Assembly: GCA_036272595.1 (NCBI GenBank)
Contig: DATAYM010000048.1
Coordinates: 12,935 to 76,934, forward strand
DNA: 64,000 nt
Direction: 5' to 3'
Source: Poindextera sp036272595
GTDB lineage: Bacteria > Pseudomonadota > Alphaproteobacteria > Caulobacterales > Caulobacteraceae
Part shown: positions 27,334 through 35,702 of the stretch, in pieces
Layout: each line of letters opens with the position of its first letter
Numbering within the stretch: the first letter of the stretch is position 1
Notes under the pieces: model-generated
Database searches by the model: none
What the model saw: the letters and a program-made list of their open reading frames with translations, nothing else
Told to the model about the DNA's origin: nothing
Made by a program: the position numbers and the translations under genes

Positions 27334-28716
27334 CTAGCCGCCGCCGTCATCTCCGCCGCCGCCGCCGTCATCTCCTCCGCCGCCGCCGCCGTCGTCCCCG
27401 CCGCCTCCGCCGCCGCCGCCGTCGTCACCGCCGCCGCTGTTGTCCTGCTGCATATCCTGCTGCTGCTCTTCGGGCGGAGCGCTCTGCTCAGGTTCCGGCT
27501 CGGGAGCGGCCTGCTCCTCGGCGGCGGCCGGCTCCTGCGGAGCGGCCCCTTCCTGCGGAGCCGCCTCTTCCTGAGGAGCCGCCTCGGGCTCGGCTACAGG
27601 TTCAGCAGGCGCGGCCTCCGGCTCAGCCGGCTCCGCCGCGGGTTCGGGCGGCGCCGCTTCCGGCTCCGCCGCCGGTTCGGCGGGCGCCGCCTCCGGCTCG
27701 CCGGGCGCCGCTTCAGGCTCGGCCGCTGGCTCGGCTGGGGCCTGTTCCGGTTCGGCCGCCGGTTCGGTGGACGCATCGCTCGGGACGGGCGCTTCGCCGG
27801 TCTGGTCTTCGGCTGGCGTGGTGTCTTCGGTCGTGGGTTGCGCGATGTCGCAGCCTTGGGCGCAGGCGGCATCGGCCGTGCCGTTGTTGTCGAGCTGCTG
27901 CTGCAGATCGGCGTTGGCCTTTTCGGCGGCGTCCGCCCGCTGGGATTCGCGGACGGCGATGTCCGCCAGATCCCCGTTCAGCGTCTCGGCCTGGTCGAGG
28001 CGGCCGTTGGCGTAGGCGGCGTCCTGCTGGGCCTGGACCTTGTCGAAGTCGGCCTTGTCGGCGCGCTCGGCCTGGTAGGCGGCGTTGGCGTCGGCGGCCT
28101 CCGAGCGGGTGGGGGTCGAACGGATCGGCTGGCCGCGGTTATTCCGCAACTGAAAGCCGCGGTAGTTCGGCGGCGCGACCGCGATGCTCCGGCCGGTCCG
28201 GGGCGCAACGTGGACATAGGTTGAGGGCACCGCGTACCGGTACGGCGCGAAAGTGGGCGTGATCGCCAGCACCGGCGGCCCCGGCTGCGTCCACTGGGGC
28301 TGCGTGTAGCGCTGCCAACCGCCGTAGACGACCTGGGGAACCACGGCGCCGAATGGATGGCGGTCGTCGACGAACACCGCGTTCGGCGCGAACTGCGGAA
28401 CGATGGCCACCACCGCGGTCAGCACGTTCAGGCCGAGGATCGCGCCGCTGCGGCCATCGACCATCAACAGCACCTTGTTGCCGCTGGGGCCGGTGGCGGT
28501 CACCGCATAGGCCGGGCCTTTGCGGTACATCTCCTGGATTCTGAACCCCTGGCGCGCCAGCCGGCCCGCTATGGCCGCCGGCGACATCACCTGGTTCGCC
28601 GGAACGGTCGGCGCGGGCAGGTTGAGCTGGAGCGATATCACCGGCGCCGCCTGGGCGGCGAATGCGCTTGCGGCCGCCGCCATCGAAACAACGAGGGTCA
28701 GCCTGAGTCGCCTCAT
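27334..28716 (-). CDS. Secreted PepSY-like protein with Glu-Pro-Ala repeats and a Gly-Asp tail
   Basis: The 460 aa protein starts with a signal peptide (about 1-23, AQA cleavage). A PepSY-like stretch follows at roughly residues 44-100 (IAGRLARQGFRIQEMYRKG, then VDGRSGAILGLNVL). The middle is a charged helix. Residues about 305-415 are imperfect EPAAEP/EAAPAEP repeats, and the last 35 residues are a tail of Gly runs broken by Asp pairs. No anchor or enzyme motif is visible. The tail is coded by near-repetitive GCC/CCG/GTC DNA on the plus strand, prone to length change. The function is unknown; a cell-envelope or calcium-binding role is speculation. Confidence 0.7.
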   Translation of the reverse strand: MRRLRLTLVVSMAAAASAFAAQAAPVISLQLNLPAPTVPANQVMSPAAIAGRLARQGFRIQEMYRKGPAYAVTATGPSGNKVLLMVDGRSGAILGLNVLTAVVAIVPQFAPNAVFVDDRHPFGAVVPQVVYGGWQRYTQPQWTQPGPPVLAITPTFAPYRYAVPSTYVHVAPRTGRSIAVAPPNYRGFQLRNNRGQPIRSTPTRSEAADANAAYQAERADKADFDKVQAQQDAAYANGRLDQAETLNGDLADIAVRESQRADAAEKANADLQQQLDNNGTADAACAQGCDIAQPTTEDTTPAEDQTGEAPVPSDASTEPAAEPEQAPAEPAAEPEAAPGEPEAAPAEPAAEPEAAPPEPAAEPAEPEAAPAEPVAEPEAAPQEEAAPQEGAAPQEPAAAEEQAAPEPEPEQSAPPEEQQQDMQQDNSGGGDDGGGGGGGGDDGGGGGGDDGGGGGDDGGG

Positions 28717-29037
28717 GACTTTATTTCCCGACTGTAAGATTAATATCGCCCACTTCTATCCATCAGCCTAGCCTGGATAACTGACCAGCGCCACTGTATA
28801 AACGCGCGTTTCAAGCGGGCGGCTGGCCTTGACGGCCCTCTCTATGCGGTCTTCAGGGTCGCCGCGGCGTCGGTCCAGGCGCTCCATGGCGGTGTCGGCA
28901 GCCGCCGCGCCAGCGCGATTACCACTTACGGCTGAATCTGTGTCGCGTCATACCGATCCCGTTGAGCTCTCGGCGGCGTTGGACGGCCATGGCGGCCGGG
29001 AAGGCGCCGAGGCCTTCCCAGCGCCGGCGCGCATTAG
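28717..29037. other. Intergenic region without a supported gene
   Basis: These 321 bases separate two minus-strand genes. The part next to the PepSY-like gene is AT-richer (TTATTTCCCGACTGTAAG, then ATTAATATCG) and probably holds its promoter. A plus-strand ORF at 28829-29137 is Arg/Ser-rich, overlaps the sulfatase gene and is not convincing. Confidence 0.4.
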
Positions 29038-31299
29038 CTATTGCCGGGTCATCTCCGCCCGCACCTGCGCCTTCACCTCGCCGCGCGGGGCCGATCCCGG
29101 CGTCTCGAACACCACCTTGTGGATGACGCCCGGATAGGCGAACGGGGCCGTATAGTCGTGGGTCACCGGCGAGAGGCTGCGGCCGAAATCCATGCCGGTG
29201 GACGAGATGATGAACAGCAGCCGCGGCAGGCGCGCCGTGGCCACGACCTGGCCGTCGACGGAAAGGCTGACGTCGCCGCCGCCGTCCTCCAGCCGGACCA
29301 CGTTCAGGCCGATCTCGTGCGCGCCGGGCGTCAGGGCCGTGGTCGCCTCGGCGCGGGTGTGGCGATGGAAGTCGTTATAATCCATGACCAGGCGCCCGTT
29401 CTTCACATAGAGCACGAAGCCGCTGTTGAGGCTGCCGCGCGCCACCAGGGCGCCGTCGCCCGGCCCATCGGGATGGGCGATCTCAAGGGTCGTCGACCAG
29501 CCTCGGGCCGCCGAGGGGCAGGCGTCGGAGACGATGTGCGACAGCGGCGGATAGTAGACGAAGCGGTTGCGCGAGGCGGGCAGGCCGGGCCGCATCGAGG
29601 CGCGGAAAAGGGCGAAGGCCGGCCGGTCGTCCAGCGGCAATACCCCGTGCCGGTCCGCCTCGGCCCACCAGAGGTCGATCATCGCCTTCAGCCGCTCCGG
29701 CTCGCGCTCGGCCAGGTCTTCGTATTCCGAGAAGTCGTCGCCCAGGTGGTAGAGCTCCCAGCGGTCCTCGTCGAACGGCTTGCCGGCGGCGTGGTGGGTG
29801 ACGGCCTTCCAGCCGTCCTTCCAGATGCCGCGGTGGCCAAGCATCTCGAAATACTGCGGCCCGCGTTCCAGCGGCGCCCTGGCGTCGGCAATGGCGGGTT
29901 TCAGGCTGATCCCATGCACCGGCATCTGCGGCACGCCGGCCACCACCTGGGGCGGGGCGATGCCGAGTAGATCCAGGATGGTGGGGGCGACGTCGATGAC
30001 GTGGCAGAACTGGCCGCGGGTCTCGCCGGCGGCGATCCGGCCCGCCGGCCAGTGGACGATCAGCGGATCGCGCACGCCGCCGCCGTGGGTGTTCTGCTTG
30101 TACCATTTCAGCGGCGTATTGCCGGCCTGGGCCCAGCCCCATGGGATGTTGCAATGGCTGTTGGGTCCGCCGATGTCGTCCAGCCGTTCGACCGCCTCGT
30201 CGATGTTCTCGCGGATGCCGTTGAACCACTTCATCTCGTCGAGCACGCCGGTGGCGCCGCCCTCCTGGCTGGCGCCGTTGTCGGACATGACCATGAAGAC
30301 GGTGTTGTCCCACTGGCCGACCGACTTCAGGAAGGCGACCAGGCGGCCGATCTGCTCGTCGGTGTGCTCCAGCATGGCGGCGAAGGCCTCCTGCAGGCGG
30401 CAGGCGAATTTCTGTTCGTTTTCGGTGAGTTCCGTCCACGGCTTGACGCCAGGATTGCGCGGCGCGAGCCGGGTCTCCGGCGGGATGACGCCCAGCGCCT
30501 TCTGCCGCTCGAACCACTGCTCGCGGACCACGTCCCAGCCGGCGTCGAACTTGCCGCGCCACTTGTCCAGGTAGCGCCGCGGCGCCTGGTGCGGCGAGTG
30601 CATGGCTCCGAACGCCAGGTAGAGGAAGAAGGGCCGCTCGGGCACCAGCGAGGTCAGGTCGCGGACCATGCCGGCGGACCGGTCGACGATGTCCTCGGAG
30701 ACGTGGTAGCCGTCCTCGGGACTGGCGGGCGCATCGACGAAATGGTTGTCGCTGGTCAGCTCGGGGAAGAACTGGTCGGTCTCCCCCTGCAGGAAACCGT
30801 AGTAGCGGTCGAAGCCCTTCTGTAGCGGCCAGTTGGTGAAGGGGCCGGCGGCGGTGCACTCCGACATCGGCGCCAGGTGCCATTTGCCGGCGGCGAAGGT
30901 GGCGTAGCCGTTTTCGCGCAGGACCTCGGCGATGGTCGCCGCCGAGCGGGGGATGGCCCCGCGCATGTTCGGAAAGCCGGTGTCGAAGTTGGAGATCGCC
31001 CGCATGCCGACGGCGTGGTGGTTGCGGCCGGTGAGCAGGCAGGCGCGGGTCGGCGAGCACAGGGCGGTGGTGTGGAAGCCGGTGAACTTCAGCCCGCCGG
31101 CCGCCAGGGCGTCGATGTTCGGCGTCTTCATGCTCGAGCCGTAGCAGCCGAAATGGGAAAAGCCGGTGTCGTCCAGCACCACCAGCACCACGTTCGGCGA
31201 GCCGGCCTTGAACCTGGCCGCCGGCCACCAGGGCTTGGAGTCCTCGATAGTGCGTCCCACGACGCCTTGGAAGTCTTCGCCGGAGGGGGTTCTGCTCAT
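29038..31299 (-). CDS. Arylsulfatase-type sulfatase
   Basis: The 753 aa protein is a type I sulfatase. It has the formylglycine motif CSPTRACLLTGR with Cys81, the metal-binding VLDDTGFSHFG (Asp43/Asp44) and FMVMSDNGASQEGG. The long C-terminal region after about residue 550 matches the large bacterial arylsulfatases. No signal peptide is seen, so it is probably cytoplasmic. No formylglycine-generating enzyme is encoded nearby. It overlaps the TetR regulator gene by 4 bases (ATGA), which makes that regulator its likely controller. Confidence 0.92.
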   Translation of the reverse strand: MSRTPSGEDFQGVVGRTIEDSKPWWPAARFKAGSPNVVLVVLDDTGFSHFGCYGSSMKTPNIDALAAGGLKFTGFHTTALCSPTRACLLTGRNHHAVGMRAISNFDTGFPNMRGAIPRSAATIAEVLRENGYATFAAGKWHLAPMSECTAAGPFTNWPLQKGFDRYYGFLQGETDQFFPELTSDNHFVDAPASPEDGYHVSEDIVDRSAGMVRDLTSLVPERPFFLYLAFGAMHSPHQAPRRYLDKWRGKFDAGWDVVREQWFERQKALGVIPPETRLAPRNPGVKPWTELTENEQKFACRLQEAFAAMLEHTDEQIGRLVAFLKSVGQWDNTVFMVMSDNGASQEGGATGVLDEMKWFNGIRENIDEAVERLDDIGGPNSHCNIPWGWAQAGNTPLKWYKQNTHGGGVRDPLIVHWPAGRIAAGETRGQFCHVIDVAPTILDLLGIAPPQVVAGVPQMPVHGISLKPAIADARAPLERGPQYFEMLGHRGIWKDGWKAVTHHAAGKPFDEDRWELYHLGDDFSEYEDLAEREPERLKAMIDLWWAEADRHGVLPLDDRPAFALFRASMRPGLPASRNRFVYYPPLSHIVSDACPSAARGWSTTLEIAHPDGPGDGALVARGSLNSGFVLYVKNGRLVMDYNDFHRHTRAEATTALTPGAHEIGLNVVRLEDGGGDVSLSVDGQVVATARLPRLLFIISSTGMDFGRSLSPVTHDYTAPFAYPGVIHKVVFETPGSAPRGEVKAQVRAEMTRQ

Positions 31300-31973
31300 G
31301 GCGTGGGTCCTTCGTCTGTGGACGGGATTGCAGGGTCGGGCGCGGTCAGGCCGGCGGTTCCATAGGCGGCCAGCTGTTCGATCAGGGCACCGGTGGCCGC
31401 GCGGGTGCGCGAGACCGCCGGGGTGTCGCGCACCCAGCGGGCCATGGCGAAGACGACGCTGTCGGTCAGCCATTTCAGCCTGAGGGCCAGCAGGGCGTCG
31501 GGAAGGCCGGGCACGGCGGCCGCCAGCAGCCGGCGGGTGCGGCGAAGCCCGGTCAGCTTCTCGTCCTCGACCGCCTGCTCGCCGAGCAGCCGCGGGTGAT
31601 AGGTCACCTGCGCCAGGATGCTCAGGTAGTCCGCGCCCCAGGCCTCCTCGACGTCGACCAGGCCGAGCGGGGCGATGGTGGCGCGGACGATGTCCAGCGC
31701 CGCGGCTCCGGCGGGCAAGGCGTCCAGCATCTCCTCGCGGCGGTTATTGATCGGCCCGAGCCGCCGGTTCAGCACCGTGGTCAGCACTCCGCCGCGCGAG
31801 CCGAAATGGTAGTGCAGGGCCGAGCGGTTGCGCTGGCCGGAGGCGGCGACGATCTGGGTGAGGGCGACGTTCTCGATGCCGCGCTCGGCGAACAGGCGCT
31901 CGGCCACGTTCAGCAGCTCATCGACTGTCGCGCCCGCGGCGCCTTCAGGTCTGGTGTTTCCAACGGCGCTCAT
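31296..31973 (-). CDS. TetR-family regulator of the sulfatase operon
   Basis: The 225 aa protein has an N-terminal TetR helix-turn-helix (about residues 18-60: LLNVAERLFAERGIENVALT, then ALHYHFGSRGGVL) and a variable ligand domain. It is the first gene of a two-gene operon with the sulfatase. A perfect 15-base palindrome lies 16-30 bases upstream of its ATG, the usual place for autorepression. The ligand is unknown, perhaps a sulfate ester or its alcohol product. Confidence 0.9.
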   Translation of the reverse strand: MSAVGNTRPEGAAGATVDELLNVAERLFAERGIENVALTQIVAASGQRNRSALHYHFGSRGGVLTTVLNRRLGPINNRREEMLDALPAGAAALDIVRATIAPLGLVDVEEAWGADYLSILAQVTYHPRLLGEQAVEDEKLTGLRRTRRLLAAAVPGLPDALLALRLKWLTDSVVFAMARWVRDTPAVSRTRAATGALIEQLAAYGTAGLTAPDPAIPSTDEGPTP

Positions 31974-31988
31974 GCTGGGCGCTCCCCT

Positions 31989-32003
31989 TAATACGACGTA
32001 TTA
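31989..32003. promoter_or_regulatory. TetR operator palindrome
   Basis: TAATACGACGTATTA has perfect 7-base arms around a central A. It lies in the 84-base gap between the divergent TetR gene (start 31973) and the GNAT gene (start 32058). It is AT-rich in otherwise very GC-rich DNA, so it also probably overlaps a promoter. Binding by the adjacent TetR protein is inferred from position and symmetry. Confidence 0.75.
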
Positions 32004-32057
32004 TTTCGCGGCCCCGGCGGGGTCAAGCCGCACTCCGTGCTAAGCTGACGGTCCCCC

Positions 32058-32534
32058 ATGAGCGACCACATCCAACGCCTCAGACGCGACCTTGCCGACG
32101 GCGTCGCCGATCCGGTCTGGCCGCCGGGCTTCAGCGTCCGGGCCTTCGCGCCCGACGATGCGGCCGCGGTGCATCGGCTGATGCGGATCGCTTACGCCAG
32201 GGGCGGCGGCGGGGTGGGCGCCTTCGAGGACTGGTGGCCGGGCCTGCGCGACGATGCGGAGTTCGACCCCGACCTGTGCTTCCTGGCCGTCGACGGGAGC
32301 GGGCGGATCGTCGGCGCGGCCCAGTGCTGGACCTCCGCCTTCATCAAGGACCTGGTGGTGCATCCGGATGCGCGCCAGCGCGGGCTCGGCGAGGCGCTGC
32401 TGCTGACGGCGTTCGCGGCTTTCCGACGGCGCGGCGCGGCCCAAGTGGATCTGAAGGTCGAGCTGGACAATCCGACCGGCGCCGTGCGGCTCTATCGGCG
32501 GCTCGGCATGGTCGACGTTGCGATCGATGGCTGA
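32058..32534 (+). CDS. GNAT-family N-acetyltransferase
   Basis: This 158 aa acetyl-CoA-dependent acetyltransferase has the acetyl-CoA-binding region FIKDLVVHPDARQRGLGEAL (motif A, about residues 98-117) and the C-terminal LDNPTGAVRLYRRLGM. The substrate is not predictable. It overlaps the next gene by 8 bases if that gene starts at 32527. It diverges from the TetR-sulfatase operon across the palindrome and might share its regulation. Confidence 0.85.
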   Translation: MSDHIQRLRRDLADGVADPVWPPGFSVRAFAPDDAAAVHRLMRIAYARGGGGVGAFEDWWPGLRDDAEFDPDLCFLAVDGSGRIVGAAQCWTSAFIKDLVVHPDARQRGLGEALLLTAFAAFRRRGAAQVDLKVELDNPTGAVRLYRRLGMVDVAIDG

Positions 32535-33021
32535 GATGGCCAGGCGCATCGTCCTGCTCGGCTGCGCCGGCTCGGGGAAGACCACCCTGGCGCGGCGGCT
32601 CGGCGAGCAATCCGGCGCGCCGGTGATCTGTCTCGACGCCATCTGGCGGTCGGAATGGGGTCCCGACGACGTCCAGCATTTCCGGGCTCTGATGACCAAG
32701 GCCCATGCCGGCCGGGCCTGGATCAGCGACGGTAACTTCGCCCTGGCGACCTTCGATATCCGCCTGCCGCGGGCCGACCTGATCGTCTGGCTCGACCGGC
32801 CAAGGCTGCATTGCGCCTGGCGGGCGGTGGGACGGGTGTTCCGGCCCAGCGAAGCGCATCGCCCGCGTGACCTGATCAAGGTGCTGCGCTTCATCTGGGG
32901 GTTCGAGGCCATCAACCGGCCCCGCATCGAGGCGGCGCGGCTCCAGCACGGCGCGACAGTTCCGGTCATCCACCTGCGCGGCGACCGGGACGTCCGGGCC
33001 TTCCTGCTCGCCTATGGCTGA
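32527..33021 (+). CDS. P-loop NTPase, adenylate-kinase-like (topology-modulation-like)
   Basis: The 164 aa protein has Walker A GCAGSGKTTLARR near residue 12, then LDAIWRSEW and LPRADLIVWLDRP, as in small P-loop kinases often called DNA topology modulation FlaR-related or adenylate-kinase-like. The substrate is unknown. ATG 32536, just after the GNAT stop, is an equally possible start. It ends 6 bases before a promoter-like site that drives the next locus. Confidence 0.75.
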   Translation: MAEMARRIVLLGCAGSGKTTLARRLGEQSGAPVICLDAIWRSEWGPDDVQHFRALMTKAHAGRAWISDGNFALATFDIRLPRADLIVWLDRPRLHCAWRAVGRVFRPSEAHRPRDLIKVLRFIWGFEAINRPRIEAARLQHGATVPVIHLRGDRDVRAFLLAYG

Positions 33022-33026
33022 TTCCG

Positions 33027-33055
33027 TTGACCGGGATGGGTCTCGGTTGTACGAA
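33027..33055 (+). promoter_or_regulatory. Sigma70-like promoter ahead of the peptide ORF
   Basis: TTGACC (33027-33032) and TACGAA (33050-33055) are separated by exactly 17 bases. This is a good -35/-10 match in GC-rich DNA where such pairs are rare. The predicted transcript start is near 33062, about 30 bases before the ATG of the 38-residue ORF. It lies just after the stop of the P-loop gene, marking a new transcription unit. Confidence 0.5.
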
Positions 33056-33093
33056 TTCCTGGGTCGGCGACGGCCGGCGATGAGGAAACTGCG

Positions 33094-33210
33094 ATGAAGA
33101 AAAGCGTTCGCGAACGTTTGGCCGGCAAGCCCTTGATCGGCCTCGACACCCGCGCTCCGCGACTTCCCGCCGCCATGGTGGGCGCGCCGACGGTCAAAAC
33201 CCCCCGCTGA
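33094..33210 (+). CDS. 38-residue basic peptide, candidate RiPP precursor
   Basis: ATG 33094 is preceded by GAGGAA at 33083-33088, a strong ribosome binding site. The ORF runs 38 codons to TGA 33208-33210. It begins MKKSVRERLAGKPLIGL and ends PTVKTPR. The product is basic, with no Cys, a single Asp (Asp18), one Ser and five prolines, and no signal or membrane segment. A promoter-like site lies 40 bases upstream. An HEXXH-type peptide-modifying enzyme and an adenylating enzyme follow on the same strand, so a modified-peptide precursor is a reasonable inference. Small-ORF uncertainty remains. Confidence 0.55.
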   Translation: MKKSVRERLAGKPLIGLDTRAPRLPAAMVGAPTVKTPR

Positions 33211-33264
33211 GCGCAACGCTTGCCGCGGGCGGCTGAGCCGCCGGAACTCGCGCGGCGACTCTCG

Positions 33265-34275
33265 ATGTCCGCCACGCCTGCGGCTGGCTTTGGCTTTGCG
33301 CCCGACCCACAACGAGCGGCGGCGTTGGACCAGGCCGTCCGCGCCGGTCTGGCGGATAGCCTGCACAGCGTTTTCGACACCCTTGGCCCGGCGCCCCGCC
33401 GCGACGGCATGATCGCGGCGCTGTTGCAGCGCATCCGGGCAGGGCCGGTCGCGCCGTCCTTGTTCGGGTGCTATTTCGAGTTGGTCCTCGCCCTGTTCGA
33501 CGCCCGCGACGCCGAGGCGGCGGCGCTGGTCGAGGAACTGCTGCGGCCCGCGAACCGCGCGTCCGACAGCTTGCGGATCGTGACGCTCGAGGATCGGGAC
33601 CTGGGTCCGGGCCAGTCCCGGCGCTATCAGAGGCTGTTGCGCGCCGATGTCGGCGGCGACATCCAGCCGCTGAGCCCGGAGCGCCGCGCCGACGCCGCCG
33701 CTCGCCTGGACCTGGCTCTCGACCTGCTGCGCCTGGCCGCGCCGGACCTGTGGGCGGAACTCAGCGGGCTGGTGCGCGAGATCGTCCTGGCTCGGCCGGA
33801 AGAAGGCCCCCGCGGGTTCACCTTCGGCGGCGCCTCGAGCTTCGCGCTCTGGGGCGCGCTTGTCCTGAACGCCGCCAGCTTCGGCGAACGGCTGGACATC
33901 GCGGTTTCACTTGCCCACGAGGCGGCCCACACGCTCCTGTTCGGTTTGGCGCTTGGCGGCAGCCTGACGCAGAACGATCCCGCCGAACGGTATCCCTCGC
34001 CGCTGCGGCAGGACCCGCGGCCGATGGAGGCCGTCGCGCACGCCACCTTCGTGACGGCGCGGATGATCTATGCGCTTGAGGCTCTGATCGCCGCCGGCGT
34101 GCTGAGCGACGGCGAGGCGATGCGCGCGCGCGAGCAGTTGGCGGCGAATGAGCGGGCGTGCGATGCGGGGTTCAGGACCGTCGCCTCGGGCGCTCGCTTC
34201 ACCCCCGCCGGCGCTTCGACCTTCGAGGGTCTGCGCCGGTACATGGAGGGCCGGCGGGCCCCCCGCGTCCCGTGA
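33265..34275 (+). CDS. HEXXH-motif protein, putative peptide beta-hydroxylase of RiPP type
   Basis: The 336 aa protein contains HEAAH (His218, Glu219, His222) in SLAHEAAHTLLFG. About 20 residues later comes PSPLRQDPRPMEAVAHATFV, with a third histidine (His259). From memory, this pattern defines the HEXXH motif-domain family, now described as alpha-ketoglutarate-dependent peptide hydroxylases of RiPP clusters. The match is by pattern, not by search. It follows the 38-residue ORF and overlaps the ligase gene in GTGA. A TTG start at 33220, ten bases after the peptide stop, would add 15 residues. Confidence 0.72.
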   Translation: MSATPAAGFGFAPDPQRAAALDQAVRAGLADSLHSVFDTLGPAPRRDGMIAALLQRIRAGPVAPSLFGCYFELVLALFDARDAEAAALVEELLRPANRASDSLRIVTLEDRDLGPGQSRRYQRLLRADVGGDIQPLSPERRADAAARLDLALDLLRLAAPDLWAELSGLVREIVLARPEEGPRGFTFGGASSFALWGALVLNAASFGERLDIAVSLAHEAAHTLLFGLALGGSLTQNDPAERYPSPLRQDPRPMEAVAHATFVTARMIYALEALIAAGVLSDGEAMRAREQLAANERACDAGFRTVASGARFTPAGASTFEGLRRYMEGRRAPRVP

Positions 34276-35699
34276 TCGCGGCGGCTATCTTCGAGTGGGC
34301 GCGAAGGACGCCGGAGCGGACGGCGGTCGAATTGAACGACCACGCGCTCTCCTATCGGGCATTCGCCGAGGCGATCGCCCGGGCGCGGGGCTGCTTTCGC
34401 GAGCACGGCGTGGAGGGCGGCGGCGTCGCCGCGATCGCGGTCGCCAACCTCCGCGACAGCTGGGTGCTGATCGCGGCGTTGAGAAGCCTCGGCGTGACGG
34501 TCGCCGCCATCAGCGACTTCGGTGTCCTCGCCGGCCTGAACACGCCGGACCTGCGATGGATGGTCGCCAGTCGGGCGGAAAAGCCGCCGGGACTTGAGGA
34601 AACCTCCGCCGCCCTCGGGCTCGAGCTGGTTTGGGCCAGGCTGGCCGCCCCTCTCGGCCTTGACGCCACGGCCTATCGGCCTGGCGGACACATACTCCTG
34701 ACCTCCGGCACCACCGGCGCGTACAAGAAGGTGCTGATGGACGTGGCGTTCGAGGCCGAGTTCCTGCGCCGGCGCCAAGCCGTCATCCCGGTGAACCAGG
34801 ACACGGTGGCCAACCTGTTCGCTTTCGGTCCCTGGACCGGGCTCGGCTATCGAGCGCCGATGGGCGTCTGGCTTGAGGGCGGCGCGGTGGCGTTCAGCCA
34901 GGAACGGCCTCCGCACCTGGCGCTGCGCCGCCCCGGCCTTTCCAGTTCGCCGGTCCTGCCCGGCATGCTGACCGAAATCCTGGCTCAGCCCGAGGGCGCC
35001 TTTCCGCGTAGCGAGACGATGGACCTGCGCATCGGCGGCGGCACGGTCACCTGGGCGCAGATCGAGGCGGCAAAGGCGCGAATCACGCCCAGGGTGTTCA
35101 ACGGCCTGGCCTCGACGGAGAGTCATCAGATCGCCATGACGCCGGTGAAGACCCGGGATGACCATCGCTGGCACATCCTGGAGCCGACCACGGTCGTCGA
35201 ACTCGTCGACGACCTCGACCAGCCGGTCGCCGTCGGGCGGATCGGCCGCATCCGGGTCGGCACGGAAGGCGGCCCCAGCAGCTACCTGTACGACGAGGAA
35301 GCCACCAGGGCCTTCTTCAAGGACGGTTTCTTCTACACTGGCGACCTGGCGGTCATGCGCCAGGACGGCCGCATCGCGCTGCAGGGCCGCGTCACCGAGG
35401 TGATCAACTTCAAGGGGCAGAAGGTATCGCCGGCCCCCACCGAGGAGCGGCTGCGCGAGGCCCTGGGCGTTGCAGGGGTCTGCCTGCTCTCGCTGCAGGA
35501 CGAGCAGGCCGAGGAACAGCTGCATCTGGTGATCGAAGCCCCGGCGGCGCTCGACACCGCGATCCTCGCCGCGGTGCTGCGCGCCGAGTTGTGGGGATTT
35601 CCCGGGGTGCACGTCCACTATCTGCCGGCCCTGCCGCGCAACGCCATGGGCAAGGTCCTGCGCCAGGCGCTGACCACCCGGCTTGCCGCGGCGCGATAG
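34272..35699 (+). CDS. Adenylate-forming enzyme (acyl-CoA-synthetase-like)
   Basis: The 475 aa protein belongs to the ANL superfamily. It has LLTSGTTGAYKKV (A3 phosphate loop), FYTGDLAVMRQDGR with GRVTEVINFKGQKV (A7/A8), and NAMGKVLR with the C-terminal catalytic lysine (A10). All core motifs look intact, though the protein is some 50 residues shorter than typical ligases. Its GTG start overlaps the HEXXH gene stop, which ties the two functionally. It might activate a carboxylic acid for attachment to the peptide, or activate the peptide itself; neither is shown. Confidence 0.8.
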   Translation: MIAAAIFEWARRTPERTAVELNDHALSYRAFAEAIARARGCFREHGVEGGGVAAIAVANLRDSWVLIAALRSLGVTVAAISDFGVLAGLNTPDLRWMVASRAEKPPGLEETSAALGLELVWARLAAPLGLDATAYRPGGHILLTSGTTGAYKKVLMDVAFEAEFLRRRQAVIPVNQDTVANLFAFGPWTGLGYRAPMGVWLEGGAVAFSQERPPHLALRRPGLSSSPVLPGMLTEILAQPEGAFPRSETMDLRIGGGTVTWAQIEAAKARITPRVFNGLASTESHQIAMTPVKTRDDHRWHILEPTTVVELVDDLDQPVAVGRIGRIRVGTEGGPSSYLYDEEATRAFFKDGFFYTGDLAVMRQDGRIALQGRVTEVINFKGQKVSPAPTEERLREALGVAGVCLLSLQDEQAEEQLHLVIEAPAALDTAILAAVLRAELWGFPGVHVHYLPALPRNAMGKVLRQALTTRLAAAR

Positions 35700-35702
35700 G
35701 CT

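Noticed and set aside
27276..28262. Arg-rich plus-strand ORF opposite the PepSY-like gene
   Set aside because: Runs of Arg and Ala arise from complementing the Gly/Asp and Glu/Pro/Ala codons of the real gene.
28829..29137. 102-codon plus-strand ORF before the sulfatase gene
   Set aside because: Composition is unlike a protein and it overlaps the sulfatase 3' end; no ribosome binding site.
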